NCBI GenBank assembly: GCA_027044005.1
Contig: JALUDK010000103.1
Coordinates: forward strand, 1-17,067
Source of the DNA: Acidilobaceae archaeon
GTDB lineage: Archaea; Thermoproteota; Thermoprotei_A; Sulfolobales; Acidilobaceae
Reading direction: 5' to 3'
DNA: 17,067 nucleotides
The notes under the pieces were generated by a model. It saw nothing but the letters and a program-made list of their open reading frames with translations. It was not told the DNA's origin and did no database searches. Below are positions 6,891 to 13,294 of this stretch, in pieces (the first letter of the stretch is position 1; every line of letters starts with the position of its first letter). A program made the position numbers and the translations under genes.

Positions 6891-7955
6891 GTGAGGCTCA
6901 CAATAGAGAGGGTAAGTAGCCCCTGGATACTCCTCTCCCTGCCACTCTTCACGGCAGGCGTTATAGCAGCCCCCAGTAGCACGGAGCTCCACATAGCACT
7001 TGGGCTGATCGGTGGCTTCACCCTATTCTGCCTGGCCGTGGCGATCCCCCTGTACTCCTCCCTTGTGGGTGGCAGGCCCCGAGGCCCGGGTGAGTGGGGC
7101 CTGGCGTTAGCCTCCTACGCATTTACCCTGGCAAGCGTGGTAGCAGGCGCTGCTGGGCTGGATCCTAGGACTCCTCTAGCCCTCTCCATGGCATCAGCAC
7201 TACTATTCACACTCTCACAGCTAAGCCGCTCCAAGGTGCCCCTCTCCAGGCTCTATACCCTACCCATGCCATTCATACTGGGCCTAGCAGCCCTGGCAGC
7301 CGGGGACGCTTTCTGGTCCCTCTTGGCGTATGGCGCCTGGTTCAGCACAACCCTTGTTATGGTCGTGGGAGCCGTGTTCCTACAGAGCCTCTACCACAAG
7401 CCAGATACAGGGCTCCACATCGCATCTATACTAGTAGCATCACTGGGGCTTGTACTATATGCTACCCACTCACGGAGCCTAGGCCTAGAGGTGCTAGCCC
7501 TATCACTAGTTCTCCACGTACTCGTAATGAGGCCCTGGGAGGGGGTCGGAGGGAAGAGGTTGAGGGTTGACAGGGGCCATCTAGCCCAGGCAATAGGGGG
7601 CCTAGCCGCCCTGGCCGCGTCCCTGCTGAGGGTGGATGATGTATCAGTGGCGCACGTAGCCATGCTCGGCTTCGCAGCCACCGGGGTCTACACGCAGGCC
7701 CCCCTCCTAGCCCCAATGCTGGTATCGGCATCATGGAGGAGGAAACGGTGGATGGGGGTCTCGCCCCTTATCATGCTTGGCGCAGCGCTGGCTAGGGTAT
7801 ACAACCCACAGCTCTCCCAAGCCCTGGTAATAGCCTCCATAGCCGTGCTCCTCCTGGAGCTAAACCCGTCGCCACGCCGCATCTACTACATAGTGAGGTA
7901 CGGAGGGGAGGAGGGCTACCTGAGGTCCTACTATGACGCTGTCGGAGCTACCTGA
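6891..7955 (+). CDS. Polytopic membrane protein of unknown function, downstream of ubiD-ubiA
   Basis: A 354-residue, very hydrophobic protein with roughly ten predicted transmembrane helices, short basic loops and a C-terminal soluble tail 'RRIYYIVRYGGEEGYLRSYYDAVGAT'. I do not recognise a family with certainty. Histidines occur at helix starts: 'ELHIALGLIGGFTLF' near the N-terminus, 'GLHIASILVASLGLV' in the middle and 'VAHVAMLGFAATGVYTQAPLLAP' late. The last segment is faintly reminiscent of NnrS-like or other haem-associated membrane proteins, but this is only an impression. It follows ubiA by 65 bp on the same strand with a good RBS, so it may belong to the same operon and a quinone or membrane redox process. 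Its end overlaps the convergent permease gene by 8 bp. Coding status is strong because of length and hydrophobic periodicity; function is unknown. Confidence 0.85.
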   Translation: MRLTIERVSSPWILLSLPLFTAGVIAAPSSTELHIALGLIGGFTLFCLAVAIPLYSSLVGGRPRGPGEWGLALASYAFTLASVVAGAAGLDPRTPLALSMASALLFTLSQLSRSKVPLSRLYTLPMPFILGLAALAAGDAFWSLLAYGAWFSTTLVMVVGAVFLQSLYHKPDTGLHIASILVASLGLVLYATHSRSLGLEVLALSLVLHVLVMRPWEGVGGKRLRVDRGHLAQAIGGLAALAASLLRVDDVSVAHVAMLGFAATGVYTQAPLLAPMLVSASWRRKRWMGVSPLIMLGAALARVYNPQLSQALVIASIAVLLLELNPSPRRIYYIVRYGGEEGYLRSYYDAVGAT

Positions 7956-9588
7956 GCCTCTCATGACCCTTCTCCAGGTACCTCTTAGCCCTCCTCCTAG
8001 GGACCAGGTGGATATGGAGGGGGTGGCCACGTGGTAGCCCTAGCTTCTTCTCCAGCTCCCTCGTGATCCTCTCCTCCAGCATCCTAGCCTCCTTGCCGCT
8101 AACATCCTTCTTGGGGATAACCGCTATATCCACATCTCCAGCCCTATGCTCCTCGCCCCTGGCAAGGCTCCCGATAAGGTGTATCTCTGCCTCGACTATA
8201 CTAGTTATCACGTCTATAGCCCTGGGGAGCCAGCTCCTCCACCTCCTGATCGCGTCCTCCCTCCTAGCAAGCTCCGGGTCGATGGGCACCGAGATCGCCC
8301 TGCCCGTAGCCGCCCTGTACGCGGCCTCCAGGATTAGTGCTGAGGAGACTATACCGGCTAGCACCTCGAGCTGCCGGGGCGACTCCTGGTACATCCTGTA
8401 GACTAGCAGCGCTAGGGCCACCATGCTTAGACCTGCGCCTGCAAGCGTTAGCAGGGGGCTAGCCCCTACCCTGTCTCTAAGCTTGTACGCTGCAAGGTTC
8501 ACTATAGTGAATACGATCAGGAAGCCTCCACTGCCAGCGGTGGAGATGGCCTCTAGATCCACCCCCAATGCGAGAGCTAGGCTTAGAATGGCTATCAGTA
8601 TGACTCCCTCATAGGAGCCCCTCCACACCCTCCTCCCCAGGGCTCTAGGCGCCTGGCCGTACCTGGCTATCATGTAGGATATTCTGGCAGTGCCGTAGAG
8701 GGTTGCGTTGATCGCTGAACTTGTTGATGCTAAGGCGGCCGCAACGATCAGGGTGAACCCGGCTTTGCCTAGAACCGGCTCGACTACCAGGGCTAGCGCG
8801 TAGTCCCTCGCCCTGGATACTGTATCTGGGTCCAAGGTGCCGGCAGCCACGAGGGCGACCATAACGTATACGATAATCACTGTGACAACGCTGGCGTAAA
8901 GCGCCCTCCGTAGTATTGTCGTGTTGCTGACATCCCTGGCAGCATTAGCGACGAGTTCGAAGCCCTCGTACGCCAGGAATATTATCATGCCGCCAGCAAT
9001 AATGCTCACCGGGTCAGGCCACCTGCTGGGCGATAACCGGCCCCAGTCTACCATGCCCAGGGCTACCAGGACGACGAAGATTAGGATCGCTAGCTTGAAG
9101 GAGACCAGTGCTAGCTCCACCCTCCCACTAGTCTTAGCCCCAAGGAGGTTGACCAGGGTCATGCTGGTCACTATGAAGACAGCTAGGATAGTGTAGAGGG
9201 TGCTGTACATGGGAGTGTATAGGCTGGCCCCATAGCTGGCGAATGCATGAGTGTACAGGGCTATCATGACGATGTATGAGAGTAGGAGGAGCAGGTTCAC
9301 CCACCCACTGAATAGGCCGCCTCCAAAAGCCTGTACAACATACTCGATAGTGCCACCCTCACTGGGATACCTGGATGCCAGCTTCGCATAGGAGTATGAC
9401 GTCAACAGGGCTACCAGGCCAGCTATCATAAAGGCCACGGGTGCTGCGCCGTCGGAGAGCTGTAGGCTCAAGCCTAGTACGGCGAAGATGCCACCACCGA
9501 TCATGCCACCTACTCCGATCGAGAACGCCTCCCAGAAGCCAAGCTTCCCCCTCAACCCGATGCACCCTAGGCTTATAGCCTGGGCCAC
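7948..9588 (-). CDS. APC-superfamily amino acid permease fused to a C-terminal nucleotidyltransferase-like domain
   Basis: 546 residues. Residues about 12-435 form a 12-helix APC permease, starting with the TM1 signature 'GVGGMIGGGIFAVLGL' and including 'IIFLAYEGFELVANAARDV' (TM6) and 'ALASTSSAINATLYGTARI' (TM8). A linker 'PIDPELARREDAIRRWRSW' follows. Residues about 455-546 form a soluble domain with the Pol-beta/MNT nucleotidyltransferase signature 'IGSLARGEEHRAGDVDIAVI': GS at 473-474, D485 and D487. The third acidic residue is not evident; the expected strand reads 'HIHLV' (525-529). Archaeal APC proteins are known with C-terminal UspA domains; a nucleotidyltransferase tail is unusual to me. 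GTG 9588 lies inside the end of the thioesterase gene (16-bp overlap), so the two are co-translated. Substrate unknown; likely cation-coupled uptake of amino acids or amines. The tail might regulate transport or be catalytically dead. Confidence 0.9.
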   Translation of the reverse strand: MAQAISLGCIGLRGKLGFWEAFSIGVGGMIGGGIFAVLGLSLQLSDGAAPVAFMIAGLVALLTSYSYAKLASRYPSEGGTIEYVVQAFGGGLFSGWVNLLLLLSYIVMIALYTHAFASYGASLYTPMYSTLYTILAVFIVTSMTLVNLLGAKTSGRVELALVSFKLAILIFVVLVALGMVDWGRLSPSRWPDPVSIIAGGMIIFLAYEGFELVANAARDVSNTTILRRALYASVVTVIIVYVMVALVAAGTLDPDTVSRARDYALALVVEPVLGKAGFTLIVAAALASTSSAINATLYGTARISYMIARYGQAPRALGRRVWRGSYEGVILIAILSLALALGVDLEAISTAGSGGFLIVFTIVNLAAYKLRDRVGASPLLTLAGAGLSMVALALLVYRMYQESPRQLEVLAGIVSSALILEAAYRAATGRAISVPIDPELARREDAIRRWRSWLPRAIDVITSIVEAEIHLIGSLARGEEHRAGDVDIAVIPKKDVSGKEARMLEERITRELEKKLGLPRGHPLHIHLVPRRRAKRYLEKGHERLR

Positions 9589-10601
9589 ATGGAGGCTAGC
9601 CTGCTCTTCACGAACTCGAGCCTCTCAAGCCTGAGCCTCCTCCTGGCCTCGGCCTCCCTTAACAGGCTTCTCTGCCACTCCTCCGTGGGCTCGAACCGGG
9701 GTACAGGGGCGCTCCTACCATCTGGGGCTAGGTGGATCATGGTGAAGTAGCTGGTTGTCGTGTGCCTCTCCTCGCCGGTGAAGGGGTTCCGTGTGACCGC
9801 CTTTATCGTCACCTCCATGCTTCTCCTACCCACGTAGCTGAGGGCCGCATCTATGCGTAGTATGTCCCCCACCCGTATGGGGCTATAGAAGCTGGTAGCG
9901 TCAACCGCTCCCGTGACAACTATGCCCCTGCTGTACTTCATCGCCACGATCCCTGCAAGCTCGTCCATAAGGTATAGTAGCCTACCAGCGTGCATCACGT
10001 TATACGCTATTGTATCCTCAGGGTTGACTAGGTGGTGCGTGGTGGCCTCCATACCTTCAACTAGGGGTTTAGGCCTATCAGTATTCCTTGCCTCCCTCTC
10101 CCTGACTTCCCTACCCGGCCTGGAGGACCTCCTCCTCAGAGCCTCCCTGAACAACTCTTTCTCATAGCTTCCCTGGGGATCTATGCAGAGGCCGTGGGGC
10201 TGGGGCTTTAGGTCCTCGCCCACGCTGACCATGGTCATGTGGGATACAGTGGTCATCCTCCTTTCCCCCCTTACAGGATCCTCGGCCTCTACCAGCAGGG
10301 TCACCTCTAGACTGGTGGTCCCGGCATAGTCTATCCATGCCTGGATAACCGCATTCTCTCCCACCCTCAAGGGGCTTAGGAAGAACACGTTGTCCATGCC
10401 TGCCAGCACCGTGTAGCTCCTGGTAGCCCTCATGCTGGCCATAGTGGCGGTGGTGACCATCCACCTAAGCATAACACCTCCGTGGAGGGTGCCCAATGGG
10501 TTGGTATGAGTCGTGGTCACGTGGTGAACTGTCTCGAAGACAGTATCCCGGATAGATGCAACCTTGCTACACGACACCGCGGACAGGCACCCCACGGGCA
10601 T
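9573..10601 (-). CDS. Tandem-hotdog acyl-CoA thioesterase (ACOT7/BACH-like)
   Basis: 342 residues containing two hotdog domains (about 18-140 and 183-295) joined by a charged linker ('RRRSSRPGREVREREARN'). Domain 1 has 'NPLGTLHGGVMLRWMV' with N34 at the catalytic Asn position but Val49 where the Asp would be. Domain 2 has 'DTIAYNVMHAGRLLYLMDE', where the Asn position is replaced but D213 is kept. The two halves therefore look complementary, as in mammalian ACOT7, where one Asn and one Asp from different hotdogs make the active site. Expected reaction: hydrolysis of an acyl-CoA to free acid and CoA in the cytoplasm. ATG 10601 is preceded by an AT-rich box adjoining a perfect palindrome. First gene of an operon with the APC-nucleotidyltransferase gene. 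The physiological acyl group in an archaeon with ether lipids is unclear. Confidence 0.9.
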   Translation of the reverse strand: MPVGCLSAVSCSKVASIRDTVFETVHHVTTTHTNPLGTLHGGVMLRWMVTTATMASMRATRSYTVLAGMDNVFFLSPLRVGENAVIQAWIDYAGTTSLEVTLLVEAEDPVRGERRMTTVSHMTMVSVGEDLKPQPHGLCIDPQGSYEKELFREALRRRSSRPGREVREREARNTDRPKPLVEGMEATTHHLVNPEDTIAYNVMHAGRLLYLMDELAGIVAMKYSRGIVVTGAVDATSFYSPIRVGDILRIDAALSYVGRRSMEVTIKAVTRNPFTGEERHTTTSYFTMIHLAPDGRSAPVPRFEPTEEWQRSLLREAEARRRLRLERLEFVKSRLASMWPRL

Positions 10602-10621
10602 GTTTGGGCGTGGAGAGTAAT

Positions 10622-10641
10622 TATCTCGGAGCCCCGAGATA
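10622..10641. promoter_or_regulatory. Perfect 8-bp palindrome in the divergent thioesterase/trmO promoter region
   Basis: TATCTCGG (10622-10629) and CCGAGATA (10634-10641) are exact reverse complements with a 4-nt spacer AGCC. The 65-bp spacer is the only regulatory space for two divergent genes. On the minus strand the right edge runs into GATAATTA, the likely TATA box of the thioesterase (about 20-30 nt before ATG 10601). On the plus strand the left edge adjoins GATAGTAC, about 25 nt before ATG 10667. The position is that of an operator that could affect both promoters. No binding protein is identified. Confidence 0.5.
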
Positions 10642-10666
10642 GTACTAGCCAGAGTGGTGCAGTAGT

Positions 10667-11152
10667 ATGAGGGTATGCATGGATCCCATAGGCTACGTTG
10701 AGAAGGGGCTACCTGAGGAGAGGGGCAGGAGCAGGTACCAGGTTGAGTCCGTTATACTAGTAAAGGACGAGTACTCCCACGGCCTAGAGGGCCTAGAAGG
10801 CTACTCCCATGCATTCATAATATACTGGATGCACAGGGCCCCCGAGCCGATGCTCAAGTGGAGACCCTGGAGGAGGAAGGAGTACCCCGAGGTTGGTGTA
10901 TTCGCCACCAGATTCCCTGGGAGACCCAACCCGATAGGCCTCTCGCTCGTCGAAGTGGTGAGAGTAGAGCCTCCAAGACTGGTAGTTAGGGGGCTAGACG
11001 CCTGGACGGGGACCCCGGTGCTGGACGTGAAGCCCTACGACTACCAGGATATCGCGTGCTGCCCAAAAGTACCAGAGTGGGCGAGGAGCCGTTGGATGGA
11101 GGAGAGGGATAGGTACGCGAGGGAGGCTCCCTGGATGGGGCCACGGTGCTAG
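10667..11152 (+). CDS. trmO: TrmO/TsaA (UPF0066) family tRNA N6-methyltransferase
   Basis: 161 residues, all within the TrmO beta-barrel domain: 'MDPIGYVEKG' start, 'GLEGYSHAFIIYWMHRA', the family signature 'GVFATRFPGRPNPIGLSL' (77-94) and 'GLDAWTGTPVLDVKPY' (109-124). TrmO uses S-adenosylmethionine to convert t6A37 of tRNA-Thr into m6t6A37 in bacteria; archaeal members are presumed similar, as VirR/TsaA homologues. ATG 10667 would be nearly leaderless from the TATA-like GATAGTAC; an in-frame ATG at 10679 gives the more standard N-terminus and has GAGGG 8 nt ahead, so it is a real alternative. The stop codon shares a CTAG with the stop of aIF2-beta on the opposite strand (4-bp convergent overlap). 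It is divergent from the thioesterase operon. Family secure; exact tRNA target inferred. Confidence 0.9.
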   Translation: MRVCMDPIGYVEKGLPEERGRSRYQVESVILVKDEYSHGLEGLEGYSHAFIIYWMHRAPEPMLKWRPWRRKEYPEVGVFATRFPGRPNPIGLSLVEVVRVEPPRLVVRGLDAWTGTPVLDVKPYDYQDIACCPKVPEWARSRWMEERDRYAREAPWMGPRC

Positions 11153-11580
11153 AAGGCCTTGACAGGCTGCTCCGCTCCACAGGCCTCACACACGAGTATC
11201 CAGGCCTTACCCTCCCTCCTCAGCCTGGTATCTATGCTACCGCAGGTTGGGCACCTCACATATTGCCTCAGGAATAACTGGAGGAACTGGTTGACAACCC
11301 TCCTAGAGACCCTTATGTTCAGGACCAGCTGGCCGCTACCTGGGTCATAGCTGCCAGCCGCTGCTAGCTCCTTCTGGAGGAACCTAGCCACGAGCTGTGG
11401 GTCCCTCTTGAGCTTTTGCGAGATCTCCCTGAAGTTCCGTATGATAGTCTGGTTGCCGATCCTTATGATCTCGGGGTCGGGTATCTTGTACTCGGCCGAC
11501 CCGCTCTTGGGTGGGACCTTCTGGTACAGCCTTTCCAGCAGGTACTCGTAGTTCCTCAGCAGCTCTCTTCCACTGCTCAC
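11149..11580 (-). CDS. aif2b: Translation initiation factor aIF2 subunit beta
   Basis: 143 residues, typical of archaeal aIF2-beta. The N-terminal helix ('YEYLLERLYQKV') is the segment that docks on the gamma subunit. The central alpha-beta domain holds 'IRNFREISQKLKRDPQLVARFLQKELA', and the C-terminal zinc ribbon has C110-PT-C113 and C131-EA-C134 ('VRCPTCGSIDTRL', 'LVCEACGAEQPV'). With alpha and gamma subunits it delivers initiator Met-tRNA to the small ribosomal subunit. GTG 11580 is the start; no in-frame Met follows for a long stretch. The gene ends within a CTAG shared with trmO and is divergent from the methylthiotransferase; the two share a 68-bp spacer. Identification is secure. Confidence 0.95.
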   Translation of the reverse strand: MSSGRELLRNYEYLLERLYQKVPPKSGSAEYKIPDPEIIRIGNQTIIRNFREISQKLKRDPQLVARFLQKELAAAGSYDPGSGQLVLNIRVSRRVVNQFLQLFLRQYVRCPTCGSIDTRLRREGKAWILVCEACGAEQPVKAF

Positions 11581-11592
11581 AGGTATCTACCC

Positions 11593-11627
11593 TAAGCTAT
11601 ATCCCCCGGAGCCCGGCTAATATACTT
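11593..11627. promoter_or_regulatory. Divergent promoter region aIF2-beta / methylthiotransferase
   Basis: CTAATATAC (11617-11625) lies about 26 nt before a predicted start at 11647, two bases ahead of TTG 11649, which suits a leaderless methylthiotransferase mRNA. Read on the minus strand the same block is GTATATTAG and could serve aIF2-beta with a leader of about 16 nt. A second minus-strand box, GGATATAGC (plus 11596-11604), is too close to GTG 11580 for standard spacing. Confidence 0.42.
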
Positions 11628-11648
11628 GCCCTGGGGAGTGGAGGGGGG

Positions 11649-12956
11649 TTGAAGAGGTACTACATGGAGACCTACGGTTGCAGCCTATCGGAGTTCGACT
11701 CGCTAACCATGGCATCAATACTAGAGTCCAGGGGCTATGCTAGAGCCGAGTCCCCCGAGGAGGCTGACGTGGTTATAATCAACACGTGCGCGGTCAGGCT
11801 TGACACAGAGTATAGGATGGTTGAGAGGATCACCGAGCTCCGGGGCAGGGCTAAGAGGCTTGTGGTGGCTGGGTGCCTGGCAAAGTCTAGGCCAGGGCTG
11901 GTAGCCAGGGTCGCCCCTGAGGCTAGCCTGGTCTCGCCCCAGAACGCTACTAGGATAGCGGAGGCTGTGGAGTCCAGTGGCAGGGTGGTCCTCCTCCAGG
12001 GTAGGAGGGACACGAGCTGGATGCCCGTTCCACCGCTCCGGGACAGGATCGCTACCATCATGATCGAGGAGGGCTGCCTCAATGATTGCAGCTTCTGCAT
12101 ATCCAAGCATGCTAGGAGGGAGCTGAGAAGCTACCCGCCAAGGCTGATAGTGGAGACTGTTGCTAGGCTCGTTGAGAAGGGCGCCAGGGAGGTAAGGCTC
12201 ACCGGCTTGGACACGGCGGCCTACGGCAGGGACCTGCCAGGGAGGCCCACGCTAGCAGACCTAGTCTCGATGATCCTAGACAAGGTTGAGGGTGACTATA
12301 GGATAAGGATTGGCATGATGACCCCCGAGCTGGTGCTCGATATACTAGGCGACCTGCTAGACGTGTACAGGGATGAAAGGGTCTTCAAGTTCTTCCACAT
12401 ACCAGTCCAGAGCGGGGATGACGGCATCCTAAAGATAATGAATAGGAAATACACGGTGTCGGAGTTCAAGGAGCTGCACTCCAAGGTAAAAGCAAGATTC
12501 CCCGACTCAATGTTCGCTACAGACATAATAGTAGGGCACCCAGGGGAGGGGGAGGAAGAGTTCATGGCCACAGTAAGGCTAGTAGAAGAGCTACAGTTCG
12601 AGAGAGTCCACCTAGCGCAGTATAGCATAAGGCCCCACACAAAAGCTGCTGCTATGAAGCAGGTCCCAGACCCGGTGAAGAAGGAGAGGAGCAGGAGGCT
12701 TATGAGGATCATAGAGGAGATAGGTGAGAGGATACATAGAAGGTATATTGGAATGAAGGTTAGGGCCTTGGTCACGGAGAGGAGCTTCAGGAGCTGGAGC
12801 ATGACTGCCAGGCTGGACAACTACTTCCCGGTAGTCCTACCGTTGCGGGAAGAGCTGATGGGTGAGTGGGTGGATGTGATTGTTGAGGACGCCTCATTCT
12901 TTGATCTTAGGGGGAGGATTGTAGGGGAAAGAGTGGAGGCTGTGGAGCTGGTATGA
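11649..12956 (+). CDS. tRNA t6A37 methylthiotransferase (MtaB/CDKAL1-type radical SAM enzyme)
   Basis: 435 residues from TTG 11649. Order: the UPF0004 domain with Cys residues C11 ('METYGCSLSEFDS'), C47 ('IINTCAVRLDTE') and C76 ('AGCLAK') for the auxiliary 4Fe-4S cluster; the radical SAM domain with C143, C147, C150 in 'EEGCLNDCSFCISKHARREL'; then 'HIPVQSGDDGILKIMNRKYT', 'ATDIIVGHPGEGEEEF' and a TRAM RNA-binding domain (about 375-432). Enzymes of this archaeal/eukaryotic branch convert t6A37 to ms2t6A37 in ANN-decoding tRNAs using two SAM molecules. The frame is open upstream to 11511, but nothing there resembles the family; TTG 11649 follows GGAG-rich sequence, and ATG 11664 would cut the first beta strand. 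It stands beside trmO, also a t6A37 enzyme family. Very secure. Confidence 0.95.
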   Translation: MKRYYMETYGCSLSEFDSLTMASILESRGYARAESPEEADVVIINTCAVRLDTEYRMVERITELRGRAKRLVVAGCLAKSRPGLVARVAPEASLVSPQNATRIAEAVESSGRVVLLQGRRDTSWMPVPPLRDRIATIMIEEGCLNDCSFCISKHARRELRSYPPRLIVETVARLVEKGAREVRLTGLDTAAYGRDLPGRPTLADLVSMILDKVEGDYRIRIGMMTPELVLDILGDLLDVYRDERVFKFFHIPVQSGDDGILKIMNRKYTVSEFKELHSKVKARFPDSMFATDIIVGHPGEGEEEFMATVRLVEELQFERVHLAQYSIRPHTKAAAMKQVPDPVKKERSRRLMRIIEEIGERIHRRYIGMKVRALVTERSFRSWSMTARLDNYFPVVLPLREELMGEWVDVIVEDASFFDLRGRIVGERVEAVELV

Positions 12957-12975
12957 GTATTGCTGTGAGATGGCT

Positions 12976-13173
12976 TCACTCCTCCTCTTCTTCCTCCCAG
13001 AACTCTTCCTCCTCCTCTTCTTCCTCCTCCCAGAGGTCTTCTTCCTCCTCGAATTCCTCTATATCCTCCAGCTCCTCCTCCTCGTCCCAGAACTCCTCTT
13101 CCTCCTCCATCTCTTCCTCTTCCTGGATCCTGAGAGGCTCCACCTCGGCCAGCATCATCCCGACCAGCCTCAT
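12976..13173 (-). CDS. Small poly-glutamate protein, unknown function
   Basis: 65 residues: 37 Glu, 3 Asp and only 2 Arg, no Lys. The first 17 residues ('MRLVGMMLAEVEPLRIQ') are ordinary; the rest is Glu runs of 4 to 9 punctuated by aromatic pairs: 'EFWDEEEE', 'EEDLWEEEE', 'EEFWEEEEEE'. The tail looks like an extended or single-helix, extremely acidic surface with Trp/Phe anchors. No known family is recognised. In favour of a real gene: an ATG start, a good TATA (CCCTATATACCC, minus) about 36 nt upstream, its own transcription unit between two unrelated genes, and an in-frame pattern of W/F that codon repetition alone would not make. Against it: low complexity. Related ideas are an acidic chaperone, a nucleic-acid mimic or an adaptor, as with other acidic tails; these are inference only. 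Confidence 0.6.
   Translation of the reverse strand: MRLVGMMLAEVEPLRIQEEEEMEEEEEFWDEEEELEDIEEFEEEEDLWEEEEEEEEEFWEEEEEE
12979..13122. repeat. Purine/pyrimidine-asymmetric low-complexity triplet tract
   Basis: The plus strand is almost entirely pyrimidine (CTC/TTC/TCC triplets) and the minus strand correspondingly GAG/GAA, broken by a few CCCAGA-type interruptions that encode the W and F residues. This is the DNA of the Glu runs. Such tracts can slip in replication and can form triplex structures, so the Glu-run length may vary between strains. The plus-strand frames through it (poly-Ser, poly-Leu/Phe) are shadows. Confidence 0.8.
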
Positions 13174-13203
13174 CCTACCCTTAGCTTAGATACAGGGCGA
13201 CCC

Positions 13204-13215
13204 GGGTATATAGGG
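13204..13215 (-). promoter_or_regulatory. TATA box of the poly-glutamate gene
   Basis: GGGTATATAGGG on the plus strand reads CCCTATATACCC on the minus strand. With usual archaeal spacing transcription would start near 13184, about 10 nt before ATG 13173. It is too far (about 80 nt) from GTG 13295 to serve the plus-strand methyltransferase as a leaderless promoter; CTTAATACT at about 13242-13250 is the better candidate there. Confidence 0.45.
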
Positions 13216-13294
13216 TTTTGGTTATTGGTATTATTACATCAACCTTAATACTAATGCGTCCCCTTGGAGGCGGCGCTCTGGGGGCTGTAGTAGA

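Noticed and set aside
6330..6992. 220-codon minus-strand frame across ubiA
   Set aside because: Antisense shadow; ubiA has both aspartate motifs and a membrane pattern.
11511..11648. N-terminal extension of the methylthiotransferase
   Set aside because: It overlaps the start of aIF2-beta on the other strand, covers the divergent promoter and has no similarity to the family.
12953..13248. Plus-strand frames rich in Ser or in Leu/Phe across the triplet tract
   Set aside because: They are frame shadows of the pyrimidine-rich strand opposite the Glu codons, without start context or family features.
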